Of a stretch of 64,000 nucleotides of DNA, positions 15,593-24,761 are shown in pieces. The notes beneath the pieces are model-generated. The model saw only the letters and a program-made list of their open reading frames with translations. It was not told the origin of the DNA and searched no databases. Within the stretch, counting starts at the first letter, position 1, and the number at the start of each line of letters is the position of its first letter. The stretch covers positions 3,697,001 to 3,761,000 of the forward strand of contig NZ_CP034448.1 in NCBI RefSeq assembly GCF_003952465.1, given 5' to 3'. A program made the translations under genes and the position numbers. The DNA comes from Mesorhizobium sp. M1B.F.Ca.ET.045.04.1.1 (GTDB lineage: Bacteria > Pseudomonadota > Alphaproteobacteria > Rhizobiales > Rhizobiaceae).

Positions 15593-16954
15593 TTATTGGC
15601 CGATGATGCCGGGCTGGTTGGCCGCACCTTCCGTATTCGGAGGCGCCATTGTTCCGGAGTCCGGAGCGTAAAACCCCTTGTTGGCCACAAGCGAGACCTC
15701 GATGACGTCGCCGGCTTTCACCTCCGTATTTTCGTCGGCGACGAGGTCGTGAGCGATCTTCTGGTCGCGCCTGAAAATCGAAATCTTCACCGAACCTTGC
15801 AAGTCGTCAAAGGTCCTCTGTTCGCCGTAAGTAAAGATAAACAGAAGTTTGTCGGCGACATACCTGATTTGACTTTGGACTTTTCCAAGCTCGACCTGCG
15901 TGTCCTGGGTCTGCCCGATCAACTCCACTTCGTGGCTTTGACGCTTTTTTCGCAGTTCGCTCTGCGCGTTCAGCATCTCCTGCTGGACCTGCTCCTGCTG
16001 CAGCTCGGTCTGCGCCAGTTCGGCCCGATAGCTCGTATGCGCTCTTTCCGCCGAATTGACATTCGAGTTCGTTATCAGCCCCTTTTCCCGCAGCGAGCGG
16101 GCAGACTGTAATTCCTCAAGCTGAAGGTTTGCGGTCTTTTCCCGTTCCTTTCTGGTGGCGGCGACCATATCAGCTTCCTTCTTCGACCGATCCAGCGAGG
16201 CCTGGAGATAGGAGACGTCGTCCTGATACGCGGCAAGCCGCGCGTTCAGCTGGGCTTGTTCGGACGCGATGATGTCGGCAATCAGGTGTCCGCCGAACTC
16301 GATCGGCGGATCCGCCGGAGCAACGAAGGTTTTGTCTTCGCGGCTTTCCGCCAGGAGCCGGGCGAGCCGAACCTTCAGGCGATATTCTTCGATCGCCAGA
16401 TTTGCGCGAGTGCTGCGCAGGTCGGCTATTTGCAGGGCCGGCTCCGTGTTTCCCACCGCGCTAGCCCGAAAGCCGCCCGCAATGGCGAGCGCATGGCGAA
16501 CCGTTATTCCCGGTTGAAACGGGTAGGATCCGGGGTGAGCCACGGTTCCGGAAATGAAGAATGGCCGGTACTGACCGATCTCCACCTTCACGAACGGCTC
16601 GAGGATGAGCTTCTGCTGCCGAAATGCATGCTCAATGGCCTCTGAAAGGGCGACGGTGGTGAGGCCTCGCGCTTGGATATCGCCCAACATGGGCAGCGAT
16701 ATCGAGCCCCGATCATCGACCACCACATCCAGCGGATAGGACGCCTCGCCGATCACGGATATCCGCAAGACGTCGCCGGTGTCGAAGGCATAGCCGTCGG
16801 CGCGGGACGCATGCGCCGTGAGCAGGACAAAAGCAATTGCGAGACCGGCGATCATTGCGAACACGCCGGCCGCCGGTTCGAATCCGGTAAGGAGCCATCG
16901 GCTCCAGCTTCGCAAAGGCTGGGATGGAAATTGCTGGTCAGCACGCAAACACAT
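15593..16954 (-). CDS. Polysaccharide export protein (ExoF/Wza type) with coiled coil
   Basis: This is a 453-aa protein if started at the ATG at 16954; the frame is open further upstream, but that part looks non-coding. A long signal region ends near ASRADGYAFDTGDVLRISVIG. The poly-export motif YAFDTGDVLRISVIGEASYP and SLBB-like strands (VKVEIGQYRPFFISGTVAHP) follow. After them comes a coiled coil of roughly 200 residues (DVSYLQASLDRSKKEAD to KKRQSHEVELIGQ), then a C-terminal block DLQGSVKISIFRR. ExoF of rhizobia has this order. It acts in the periplasm or outer membrane with the ExoP/Wzc-like protein to export the polymer. No lipobox is evident at the cleavage region. Confidence 0.88.
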   Translation of the reverse strand: MCLRADQQFPSQPLRSWSRWLLTGFEPAAGVFAMIAGLAIAFVLLTAHASRADGYAFDTGDVLRISVIGEASYPLDVVVDDRGSISLPMLGDIQARGLTTVALSEAIEHAFRQQKLILEPFVKVEIGQYRPFFISGTVAHPGSYPFQPGITVRHALAIAGGFRASAVGNTEPALQIADLRSTRANLAIEEYRLKVRLARLLAESREDKTFVAPADPPIEFGGHLIADIIASEQAQLNARLAAYQDDVSYLQASLDRSKKEADMVAATRKEREKTANLQLEELQSARSLREKGLITNSNVNSAERAHTSYRAELAQTELQQEQVQQEMLNAQSELRKKRQSHEVELIGQTQDTQVELGKVQSQIRYVADKLLFIFTYGEQRTFDDLQGSVKISIFRRDQKIAHDLVADENTEVKAGDVIEVSLVANKGFYAPDSGTMAPPNTEGAANQPGIIGQ

Positions 16955-17091
16955 CGTCTGTACTCCGCTTGCCTTGACAACTGCCTTCACGGCCAGTCGA
17001 CACGCGTCGACCAGGGCGTGACAGCGGGGATCCGTTCGGTTGGAGAAATGGCCTTGCAACTCCCTGCTCGTTCGAAGGAGCGAAAGGGCGA

Positions 17092-18312
17092 TCAAAATCC
17101 GGGCAGCCCCATGGTTTGCTTGGCCAGGCGGTCGCGAATTCGCGCCTCGGTTGGCCTTGCGGCTGCAGGGGCTGACTCCAGGACGGATTGATAAATCAGC
17201 TCGACCCTTTCGCACATGGAATCCAGTCCCCAGGACGAAAGATCGGTGAGTTTCGCGCCGTCAGCCAGTCGAGCGCGATGATGCTGGTTCTCGAGAAGAT
17301 CGGCGACCGCCGCGGCGGCGGCGCCTACGTCTTCCGACGGCGTCACAATTCCATTCACGCCATGCTTCACAACCTCTTCCACGCCGGGCAGGTGCGAGAT
17401 CACACTGGCTCGACCGCCCGCCAGATATTGCATCATGACGCGGGGCAACCCTTCTCGCATGGATGTCAGCACGCACACGTCCGCCAGGCTGATCAGCCGT
17501 TCCGGCTCGCGGTGATGGCCGATCATGCGAACGTTGTTCGCGAACGGGGATCGTTCGATCGCCGATTCAACCGCGGCTCGCGCCGACCCTTCACCGGCCA
17601 CGAGCAGTCGCACGTTCGGAATTCGATCGACGACCTGCCCGAATGCTTCAATGAACTCGACGTGGCGTTTTCTCGGTTCCAGCGCGGCCAGCATCAGGAC
17701 CACCGGTGGCTTTGGCTCGCCGGCGCCCGTCCCCAGCAGCAGATGCGGTTCTTGCGGCCATTTCGCGTTCGCGAAACGTGCCAGATCGAAGCCGGAGTGG
17801 ACGACGTGATGCTGATCGGGGCGGCCCAAATGATTGGAGATGCAAATGTCGCGCATGGCCTGGCTGACATCGATGTAAGCGCGCGTGAACCTCGCGGCCA
17901 GGCGTTCGGCAGCCAGGAATATCAGCCTCTGCGCAGTGCCCACATGCACGAACGGCAAAATGTGCACGCCATGCACGATGCCGGGGATATGGGCTTCCCT
18001 TGCGGCGAGACGGCCGACGATGCCGGCCTTGCTTTGATGTGTGTGCACGATGTCGGGCTGCCAATCGCGCATAAGGCGCGTGAGCTGCCCGAATGCAGAA
18101 ATGTCGCGCGAGGGCGAAATCGAGTTGATGAGTTTTCCGAGCGTCACCACTCGAAGGGCGCCGGCGACGGACAACCGTAGACTCGGGTCGTATTCCTCGC
18201 CGTGAACCAGCAGCACTTCGTGGCCGTGCCGCGCCTGAGCGAGACAACAAGCCAATGTGTTCTCTTCGGAGCCGGCCCGAAGCAGTCGGGTGAGCACATG
18301 AACGATCTTCAT
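17092..18312 (-). CDS. Glycosyltransferase family 4
   Basis: This is a 406-aa GT-B enzyme. The N-terminal half starts MKIVHVLTRLLRAGSEENT, with the acceptor-side Gly-Ser loop and HTHQSKAGIVGRLAA. The C-terminal half has the donor-binding pattern LMLAALEPRKRHVEFIEAF and the EX7E-like segment SMREGLPRVMMQYLAGG followed by SHLPGVEEVV. It adds a sugar from a nucleotide sugar to the lipid-linked repeat unit in the cytoplasm. It is the only complete GT4-type transferase in the window. A complete repeat unit would need others, which may lie to the left of the window. Donor and linkage cannot be inferred. Confidence 0.92.
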   Translation of the reverse strand: MKIVHVLTRLLRAGSEENTLACCLAQARHGHEVLLVHGEEYDPSLRLSVAGALRVVTLGKLINSISPSRDISAFGQLTRLMRDWQPDIVHTHQSKAGIVGRLAAREAHIPGIVHGVHILPFVHVGTAQRLIFLAAERLAARFTRAYIDVSQAMRDICISNHLGRPDQHHVVHSGFDLARFANAKWPQEPHLLLGTGAGEPKPPVVLMLAALEPRKRHVEFIEAFGQVVDRIPNVRLLVAGEGSARAAVESAIERSPFANNVRMIGHHREPERLISLADVCVLTSMREGLPRVMMQYLAGGRASVISHLPGVEEVVKHGVNGIVTPSEDVGAAAAAVADLLENQHHRARLADGAKLTDLSSWGLDSMCERVELIYQSVLESAPAAARPTEARIRDRLAKQTMGLPGF

Positions 18313-18495
18313 TGCCTATACCTCAGGGGACGTGAAATCCGGGCTCGGGTAGAGGATCGAATGCGTCGAGCGAGATGCCTGGCGGCTCCCGCCTTTCGCG
18401 CGCATGGCCGGGATCGCTTGTCGCCTGGCGCGATCGCGGGGGAGGTTGCGTCTATTGTGGGAATGGATGTGGGCCGAGGACTCCGCGGCCGGCTG

Positions 18496-20241
18496 TTACA
18501 AAGACAGCCAGATGTGCCTGAACAGTTCCCGGCCGACGGCCTCTACGTCCGTGCTGGCGTCAACGGTCCGGATGTTCTTGTCCCTGGCTCGTAGCTCCGC
18601 CATCAGTGACAGCCGCGCATCGAACGCTTCTTTCTTGATGTCTCCCGGCTTTCGCTGCTCGGAGACGGCAAAATCCGAGACGAGGTGCAAAGTGAGGTGC
18701 GGCTGGCACTCCGCCATCTTCTGATAGAGCCGCTGCTCGAGCCGAGCGAGAGCTGACAGGCCCGGGACGGAGAACAGGTGCGGTGGGATGGTCGGCCCGT
18801 CCAGATATCCGCTTCGGAGCGCCTGCGGCCACCTGTCGCAAATGACGATCAGCCCGCGCGTCGCCCACCGATGTGCGCGTTTCACCACAGCGTATCGTTC
18901 AAACGCGATCAAAACCGCCCACAATGCCAATGCGGCGGCTGCAACGCCCTCCTTGGCTCCGCTCCGGCCGAGGGAATCTTTGCCGTCGTGGCCGGCCAGG
19001 GACTTGAGGCGGCGTCTATGGGGGAAAACCAGAGCCTGCAGCGCCTTGCGAAGCCACCATCCATTGCCATCGCCGGTTCCGACATAGGCTTGCGCGCAGC
19101 CGAATTTCCATCGAAAAATCTGGGTCAGCCGGTCAGCCTGGGTGCTCTTGCCCGTGCCGTCCGGGCCTATGAGCGCCACCACGAATCCACCTGCCGCGGG
19201 CCGTCTCTTTGGTGGAAAGCTGCCGGGCATCAAGCGCTGAAGGAACCGCAAGCCGAGATATGAGGTCTTGCGGGCCAGATGGACCGCGGCATCGGCTATC
19301 CCATAGCGCCCCGTGAAGCCGCACATTTCCCGGATCGAACGCCGCAGCCTGGCGAGATCTCCGCGATGGGCAGCCAAACCGTCGCCGCTTTGCATGAACC
19401 TGCAGCTTACCGTTCGCCCGCCGCCAAGTTCATATTCCATCACACGCAATTCGGATTCGCTGGACAGAAACGGCAGGCGTGCAATTTGGTCCTTCCAACC
19501 ATCGCCGACGGTGATCCATTGCCTCCACGGTGGCGCCCAGGCCCGGAAGGCGAAACGGGCAATCGTTATTCGAAGCTCGTCTTCTGAGGAGACCACCGGA
19601 ATCGATACGCCGTCGACGCTGACCGACTCCCATCGCGTGATCGCCGCATAATCGAATACCGGATAGCGCTTACGAAATTCCCTGCCGACCCGGCCGCCGA
19701 TATGCATATCGAGATGGAGATAGCGGCCATGCGAGAAATCAGGCAGGAACCAGTCTTCCCGTCCGGCGCAGACATTGTCGTAACAGGACAGGCTGACGCT
19801 GCGACGGCCGTGCAGCTGACTTACGATCGAGCAGAAGGCCGGATAGTCGTGCTTGTCCAAGAGGACATCCAGATCGTCCCGGCCAGACAGTCCGTCATGT
19901 AGAGATGCCAAATCTTGAATTATCCCGTATTTCAGGCCGGCTTCGTTGAACGCTCGAAACAGATCAGTGGCAATCGGCAGCACCGGTGCCGTTTCGCGGG
20001 GCCGCAAAGCGCTTCCGTTGGCTTGAGAGGGCCTTGCATCTGCTTGGCTGCCCGACGGGCTCACGCCAAGCGAAGGGGCCGGCGCCGATACATTCGCCCT
20101 CGGCGCCAGCGCTTCCGTCGCCATCCTTGCCTTGGCATCCGGGGACCAGCGACGATACTGATGCGGCCGCAGGCCATCGTGAAGCTCACCGGGCCCGTCG
20201 GGGCGGTAGCTTCCTGATTTGGATTTGGGTGCGGGCTGCAA
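18496..20241 (-). CDS. Nucleotidyltransferase-like / thymidylate-kinase-like fusion
   Basis: This is a 581-aa protein starting at a TTG (20241) that has a strong GGAGA ribosome site; an in-frame ATG at 20124 is a possible later start. Residues 1-90 are low in complexity (Ser, Ala and Pro rich). Residues about 90-330 carry SGRDDLDVLLDK, an aspartate-rich motif like those of nucleotidyltransferases. From about 355 a thymidylate-kinase-like domain begins: Walker A GPDGTGKST, with ICDRWPQALRSGYLDG resembling the DR-Y/D substrate motif. Fusions of this sort occur in polysaccharide clusters, but their reaction is not established to my knowledge. It sits between the NusG-like and glycosyltransferase genes and is probably co-transcribed with them. 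Confidence 0.8.
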   Translation of the reverse strand: MQPAPKSKSGSYRPDGPGELHDGLRPHQYRRWSPDAKARMATEALAPRANVSAPAPSLGVSPSGSQADARPSQANGSALRPRETAPVLPIATDLFRAFNEAGLKYGIIQDLASLHDGLSGRDDLDVLLDKHDYPAFCSIVSQLHGRRSVSLSCYDNVCAGREDWFLPDFSHGRYLHLDMHIGGRVGREFRKRYPVFDYAAITRWESVSVDGVSIPVVSSEDELRITIARFAFRAWAPPWRQWITVGDGWKDQIARLPFLSSESELRVMEYELGGGRTVSCRFMQSGDGLAAHRGDLARLRRSIREMCGFTGRYGIADAAVHLARKTSYLGLRFLQRLMPGSFPPKRRPAAGGFVVALIGPDGTGKSTQADRLTQIFRWKFGCAQAYVGTGDGNGWWLRKALQALVFPHRRRLKSLAGHDGKDSLGRSGAKEGVAAAALALWAVLIAFERYAVVKRAHRWATRGLIVICDRWPQALRSGYLDGPTIPPHLFSVPGLSALARLEQRLYQKMAECQPHLTLHLVSDFAVSEQRKPGDIKKEAFDARLSLMAELRARDKNIRTVDASTDVEAVGRELFRHIWLSL

Positions 20242-20488
20242 GGGGTCTCCTGCAATTTGTAGCGGCTGGCGTCATTCGCTCGACGTTGTCGGATGACTTG
20301 AGGCATTCCAATCTCTGCGCCTGACTTCGCTGCAATGTTGAGGCACCAAGCCTCTCAATGCCGGCCTGCAAGTTCGGATGTTGTCTTTGCAAGCTGCCGC
20401 ACCCAGGGTGAATTGGGTGCCAATTCCGTCGAGTGGGTTCGGCTATTTTCCCACCAGAAAAACAGTAAATGAAAGTTCACAATAAGTA

Positions 20489-21052
20489 TTAAGAAATTAC
20501 CGAGAGTTTATCTCTGCCGATAGTAATCGGAATCGAACGGTTCATAATATCAAGAAGAATCCTGACCGCCCCAGCGCTGCCGACCTGGTCAAGAACCCCT
20601 AGCTGGTCCGAAAACGGTCCGTCTATGATCCTTATTCTTTGACCCGGCCTCAACAGAATGTCCGGATGCAAAATTCCGTCATCGTCGGTTGCCGATATCA
20701 GCGACTCGACCACACCGTAAGGTGCCGGTATCGGCATTCCTTTGCTCATGACCAGCTTCCGGACGCCGACGGTCGAGTTGATCGGGTACCAGCTCTGTTG
20801 ATGAACAGCCAGTGAGACGAACAGATAGCAGTCGAAATATGCACTGGAGACGGTTTTGACACTGCGCGCGTGCCGGACAGTTCGCCTTCGCTTGGGCAGA
20901 TAGGTTCGGAAGCTTTGCGACAGCAGGTGCCTTTCGGCGAGGCTTTCGGAATGCTGGTGCGTCTGGACCACGCACCAACGGGCAAGTTCGCCGTCGTGAC
21001 TTTGTGCTGCCGGCTCCAGGGGCCGATTGTGGTATAAGTCAGCGTTGAGCAT
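20489..21052 (-). CDS. NusG-like antitermination protein (RfaH/UpxY-like paralogue)
   Basis: This is a 187-aa protein from the ATG at 21052. Upstream in-frame sequence to 21241 overlaps the tyrosine-kinase gene and looks non-coding. The N-terminal NGN domain is recognisable (RWCVVQTHQHSESLAERHL, FRTYLPKRRRTV, SAYFDCYLFV), and the C-terminal KOW domain is PGQRIRIIDGPFSDQLGVLD. Specialised NusG paralogues such as RfaH or UpxY bind RNA polymerase and the non-template strand to let it read through long surface-polysaccharide operons. Its place as the second gene of a - strand operon of about 16 kb fits that role. Housekeeping NusG is normally next to secE and rpl genes, absent here. No ops-like site was found in the right orientation. 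Confidence 0.87.
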   Translation of the reverse strand: MLNADLYHNRPLEPAAQSHDGELARWCVVQTHQHSESLAERHLLSQSFRTYLPKRRRTVRHARSVKTVSSAYFDCYLFVSLAVHQQSWYPINSTVGVRKLVMSKGMPIPAPYGVVESLISATDDDGILHPDILLRPGQRIRIIDGPFSDQLGVLDQVGSAGAVRILLDIMNRSIPITIGRDKLSVIS

Positions 21053-21072
21053 GGCGCAATATTGTCTCTTTC

Positions 21073-23169
21073 CTAATTGAGATAGTAACTGTCCGAGACA
21101 CTGCTTTCGAGCGACGTGTAACGGCCGTATCTCGGCAGCTTTGGTTCCTCCACCATTGTCAAGGCGATTCCGGCAATCCTGGACCGACCGCCGAGATGTC
21201 GAATTCCTTCGGCAACGGCCTCGCGCGAGGTCTCGCGCCACTTCACGACAAAGACGACCTTGTCGACATGCTTCGCCAGGATCGTGGCATCGGCCGCGGG
21301 TCCAACGGGCGGCGCGTCAATGATCACCGTGTCGAATTTTCCGCGAAGCTCATCGAGGATGGAGCGCATTCGCGCCGAAGCGAGAAGGGCAGGCGGGTTG
21401 CGGGTCCTTGCGCCGGCAGGCAGAAGGGAAATCCCCGAGCGTTCGTCCAGGTGAATTGCGTTTGCAGCCTTCACCGGCAAAGTGAGGAGGTCGACCAAGC
21501 CGACCTTGTCCGCCATGCCGAAGAAAGCCGTTGTGGCGGACAGCCGCAAATCCGCATCGATGACCAGAACCCGTTTGCCGTCGGCCACGGCGGAGCAGGC
21601 CAGGCTCAACACTAGAGTTGTCTTTCCTTCGCCGGGCATCGCCGACGTCACGAGCATGAGGCGCGGCGAACGGTCCCATTCCGGCGTCGCCTCCAGGCCG
21701 AGGCGGAGCCGCCGCACCGCTTCGCTGTATCTGGATAGTGGTTTGCGCTCGAGGTAGGCCACCGGCTGCGCCTGGGACTGGGCGTCCTTCGACCAGCCCG
21801 ACATCCTTGGCATGGACGCAAGAACCGGAACGGCCAGTTCGTCCTCGATCTGCTTCTTTGCCATGAAGCCGGAAGCGAAAAGCTCACGAAGAACGGCGCC
21901 GGCGCCGCCGAAGAAAATGCCGAAGACCAAACCCAGAGCCGCAAAAAGAGACCTGTTCGGGAAGCTCGGTGCACCCGGAACGCTGGCATCGGTGATCACA
22001 CGCACGCCGCTGTTGAGGAGGGTGGATTTTTCCTCGGTGAGCTTGGCGCGTGACAGGAATGTCTCGAAGAGTTCCTTGTTCGCGGCGGCGATCCTCTCGA
22101 GATCGCGCAGCTGAACGCCAACCTGACCTTCGATCTCGGATCGGTTGGATACTGAGTCCAGGGCCCGAGCCAGTGAAGCCTCGCGGGCTTCGGCGGCGTC
22201 GACTTCATTCTTCAGGTTGCCGATGAGGCGCTGGACCTCGGCGGCAATCTGCCCCTCGATGTCGTGGCGCTCGGCTTGGGCCGCCATGACTTCGGGATGC
22301 CGTTCGCCGTATTTCAATTTGAGGTCGGCTTCCTTCCGGCTCACCAGAGACAGCTGCGATCGAAGTGCGCTGACCACGACGGATTGCAAGACGTCGGGCA
22401 TTGACTGGATGTCGCCGCCGGCAATCTGCAGCTTGTCGACTTGTTGATACTGCGCCCGTTTCTCCGACAGTTCGGCGCGCGCATTGATCAAAGCGACGTT
22501 CAATTCGGACAGCTGTTGGTCGGTCAGGCTGCCCGCCGGCGTCGCCAGCAGATTGTGATCGATCCGAAATTTCTGGACTGCCTGTTCCGAACGGCTGAGC
22601 TCCGCCCGCAAGTAGGAGGCCCGCTCGCTAAGCCATGTCGAGGCTTTCTGGACCCCTTCGTAACGGGACTTTATTCGATCGTTGACATAGGCCTGGGCAA
22701 TTGCATTGGCGAGCGATGCTGCTTTCTGCGGGTCGTAGGTGCTCACATCAAGCTCAATGACGTTGCCGAGCCCGACGCGCGAGACTCCCAGCGCGCCTTG
22801 GAGCCATACCAATGCCGCCGGCCCGATCTTGGGATCTTCCGTAAGCTTCTGGCTGTCGACGACCTGTTGAAGAAGTGAGGCGGATCTCAGGACTGCAATC
22901 TGACTTTCGATGAATGTTGGATTGTCGGCAAAGTCAGAATTGGAATAGTCTTGCGGAGTCATATAGTCGATCGGGGCGTCAAGCAGGATTTGCGCAACGC
23001 CCGTATACGATGCCGGAATAACATAGGCGGCGCCTAGAAATAAGCTGAAGGTGAGCGCTGCAATACTGCACACAAGCTTCCAACGCCGGAGAAAGAAATC
23101 AACGATCTCCCTGACGTCGAGCGGCAAAAACTCCCGGATCATCGTCGGATTGTCAGCTGGACTTGCCAT
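21073..23169 (-). CDS. Polysaccharide chain-length protein and tyrosine autokinase (ExoP/Wzc)
   Basis: This is a 698-aa protein from an ATG at 23169 with AAGGA upstream. The order is: Wzz domain with two flanking membrane helices (VCSIAALTFSLFLGAAYVI and SLFAALGLVFGIFFGGAGAV), long coiled coil, then a cytoplasmic BY-kinase domain. That domain has Walker A AMPGEGKTT, Walker A' VLVIDADLR and Walker B DTVIIDAPP. The protein ends in a Tyr-containing tail (SSVSDSYYLN), a short version of the autophosphorylated cluster. It controls polymer length and export together with the ExoF-like protein. It is the first gene of the long - strand operon and is followed after 20 bases by the NusG paralogue. Confidence 0.95.
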   Translation of the reverse strand: MASPADNPTMIREFLPLDVREIVDFFLRRWKLVCSIAALTFSLFLGAAYVIPASYTGVAQILLDAPIDYMTPQDYSNSDFADNPTFIESQIAVLRSASLLQQVVDSQKLTEDPKIGPAALVWLQGALGVSRVGLGNVIELDVSTYDPQKAASLANAIAQAYVNDRIKSRYEGVQKASTWLSERASYLRAELSRSEQAVQKFRIDHNLLATPAGSLTDQQLSELNVALINARAELSEKRAQYQQVDKLQIAGGDIQSMPDVLQSVVVSALRSQLSLVSRKEADLKLKYGERHPEVMAAQAERHDIEGQIAAEVQRLIGNLKNEVDAAEAREASLARALDSVSNRSEIEGQVGVQLRDLERIAAANKELFETFLSRAKLTEEKSTLLNSGVRVITDASVPGAPSFPNRSLFAALGLVFGIFFGGAGAVLRELFASGFMAKKQIEDELAVPVLASMPRMSGWSKDAQSQAQPVAYLERKPLSRYSEAVRRLRLGLEATPEWDRSPRLMLVTSAMPGEGKTTLVLSLACSAVADGKRVLVIDADLRLSATTAFFGMADKVGLVDLLTLPVKAANAIHLDERSGISLLPAGARTRNPPALLASARMRSILDELRGKFDTVIIDAPPVGPAADATILAKHVDKVVFVVKWRETSREAVAEGIRHLGGRSRIAGIALTMVEEPKLPRYGRYTSLESSVSDSYYLN

Positions 23170-23608
23170 CTCGGAATCCTTGCGATCAGCAGCACGACAC
23201 CACCCCTTCAGCGTCGGCTGAAATGGCTTTCTTTCCAAAAGGTTCGGGCAGTTAGCTGTTAGGCGCGCTCAAACTCATCGCGCGGGCCTTTGTGCCCCGC
23301 CGGCATGTCCAAATCGCTGTTCCACCCACCTGACCGATCGCGTCACCGGTCGGCTTAGAAACATATCAGCTTCGCGGACATTCTCGCCATTACCATTATT
23401 GAGTAGTAAATCGGCTAAAGGTCGATCTGGTCTACCCGGCAGGCCTTTCAGAGCTTTGGGACGTCGCCTGGACACCTTGCTGCCGCTCTTCCGAGAGGCC
23501 CACAACACTGCCGACGTATAGCGTCTCGCAGGAGAACCCTGTGCCTGGACGACAAGAACGCGGCTGGCCGCCGGCGGGTCCGAGATCGAAGGCGAGTCCG
23601 AGGTTGAC
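23170..23608. other. Divergent intergenic region
   Basis: About 440 bases separate the - strand exopolysaccharide operon from a + strand membrane-protein gene. This is the natural site for the promoter of the long right-arm operon. A - strand frame of 113 codons (23275-23616) crosses it, but its composition is non-protein-like and it overlaps the downstream start, so I do not call it. I could not fix a promoter or operator by eye. Confidence 0.45.
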
Positions 23609-24241
23609 ATGGACACTTACAGCGAAATCGTTGTGAAATTTGCGGATTGGATCACCAACAGACCGGGAACCATTCTGATGCTGTCAACAACCTTGCCGTT
23701 GATGCTCCTTTTGCAGAAAGGCCGGCTACTGGGCTATGGCGCCCTCGCCGTGCTTGTTGGGGCTGTCACATTGATCTCTTTCGGCATCGAGAATCCGGGC
23801 GGAGCAGTTATCGTCTTTCTCGCCTACAGTTTGCTGGTTTCAGTTGCCCTGCTTTCCACCCGGAGGCGTTTGACGCAAATCGAAGACCGCCTCGCATCGG
23901 TCATGTCGGCGCTCGGCGAGCTGGAAGTTGCCGAGGAAAGACGGCAGACTTACAGCGCCAAGCATCCCACGGTCTCGCGGTTTCAGTCGCGCAGGAAGCG
24001 GCCGGCCGCAACAATGGAGCAAACCGCTTCGGTGAGCGCAGAGGAGAGGCCCGCAAGAGAGGGGCAGTCGATCCCCGGTCCGCTTTGGCAAGAGCTACAA
24101 GCGCTCGACGCCCGATTGGACTCCGCGCGTCCGGCATCAACTCGACCGGCAGAACACGATCCGCTTTCGAAAGAACGTCAAAGAGGGGCTGCGATCGAGT
24201 TGAACAATTATGCCGGTGATGGTTCGAGCCGGCTGAAGTAA
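23609..24241 (+). CDS. Membrane protein with cytoplasmic coiled tail, unknown function
   Basis: This is a 210-aa protein from an ATG at 23609 with a weak GAGG site. It has three N-terminal hydrophobic segments (about residues 20-36, 43-60 and 64-82). Then a short coiled coil follows (TQIEDRLASVMSALGELEVAEER) and a hydrophilic tail rich in Arg, Ala and Glu. I do not recognise the family. It is divergent from the ExoP-like gene, so it may belong to the same polysaccharide or envelope regulon. The composition of the first 110 residues is convincing; the tail is less so. Confidence 0.6.
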   Translation: MDTYSEIVVKFADWITNRPGTILMLSTTLPLMLLLQKGRLLGYGALAVLVGAVTLISFGIENPGGAVIVFLAYSLLVSVALLSTRRRLTQIEDRLASVMSALGELEVAEERRQTYSAKHPTVSRFQSRRKRPAATMEQTASVSAEERPAREGQSIPGPLWQELQALDARLDSARPASTRPAEHDPLSKERQRGAAIELNNYAGDGSSRLK

Positions 24242-24761
24242 ACCGCAAGCATGTCGGTTCGCCATCGGTTTGCTGGCAGGCCACAGGCAACTCGCCGAAG
24301 CCGGTCCGGCAGGCGGGACTGCACGAGCGGCCATCGATCATGGCCGAGATCGCCGGCATTCTGATACGACTTTCATCCCGATATGGAAGGTCGCGCGGGC
24401 AGCAGTGCTGCGCCGGCAAGACGCAGCTGGTTTCCCAAGAAACTTGCCAATGGCCACACGGCCACTGCCGCCCGAGCGAAGGCGCCGAGCGGACGAAGAT
24501 CGATGTCTGGCCTTACGCATGGCGTGCCGGTTTGCCGCCACGCTTTTGCCCAATGCAAGCGGCTGCATCGTCGTGTTGTTCCGGGAGTCATGGTAGTCTT
24601 CAAAGGAAGGCCTTCGATTACCGGGTGGCAAGCTTATGCCCAAAGGTGGTAGACTGGGCAGCAATTCGGATGAAATGGCAGATGGAACCTTTTGTGTAGT
24701 TGATGGTTGCAGCTTGAGGTTGATCAGGGGGTGGTCAACGCGTTGGGGTGCTCAGAACAAA
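24242..24761. other. Intergenic region, no gene seen
   Basis: About 520 bases between the membrane-protein gene and the Crp-family regulator contain only mutually overlapping short frames without protein-like composition. Part may be the regulator's upstream control region. The regulator's frame stays open from 24636, but the first 42 codons lack conserved features, so I begin that gene at 24762. Confidence 0.4.

Noticed and set aside
20202..20212. GGCGGTAGCTT, an exact match to the RfaH ops core, near the NusG-like gene
   Set aside because: It is on the + strand, while the operon is read on the - strand. It lies inside coding sequence, so it is in the wrong orientation to recruit the antiterminator.
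23275..23616. - strand frame of 113 codons upstream of the tyrosine-autokinase gene
   Set aside because: It overlaps the start of the membrane-protein gene, shows no domain or ribosome site, and lies where a promoter is expected.
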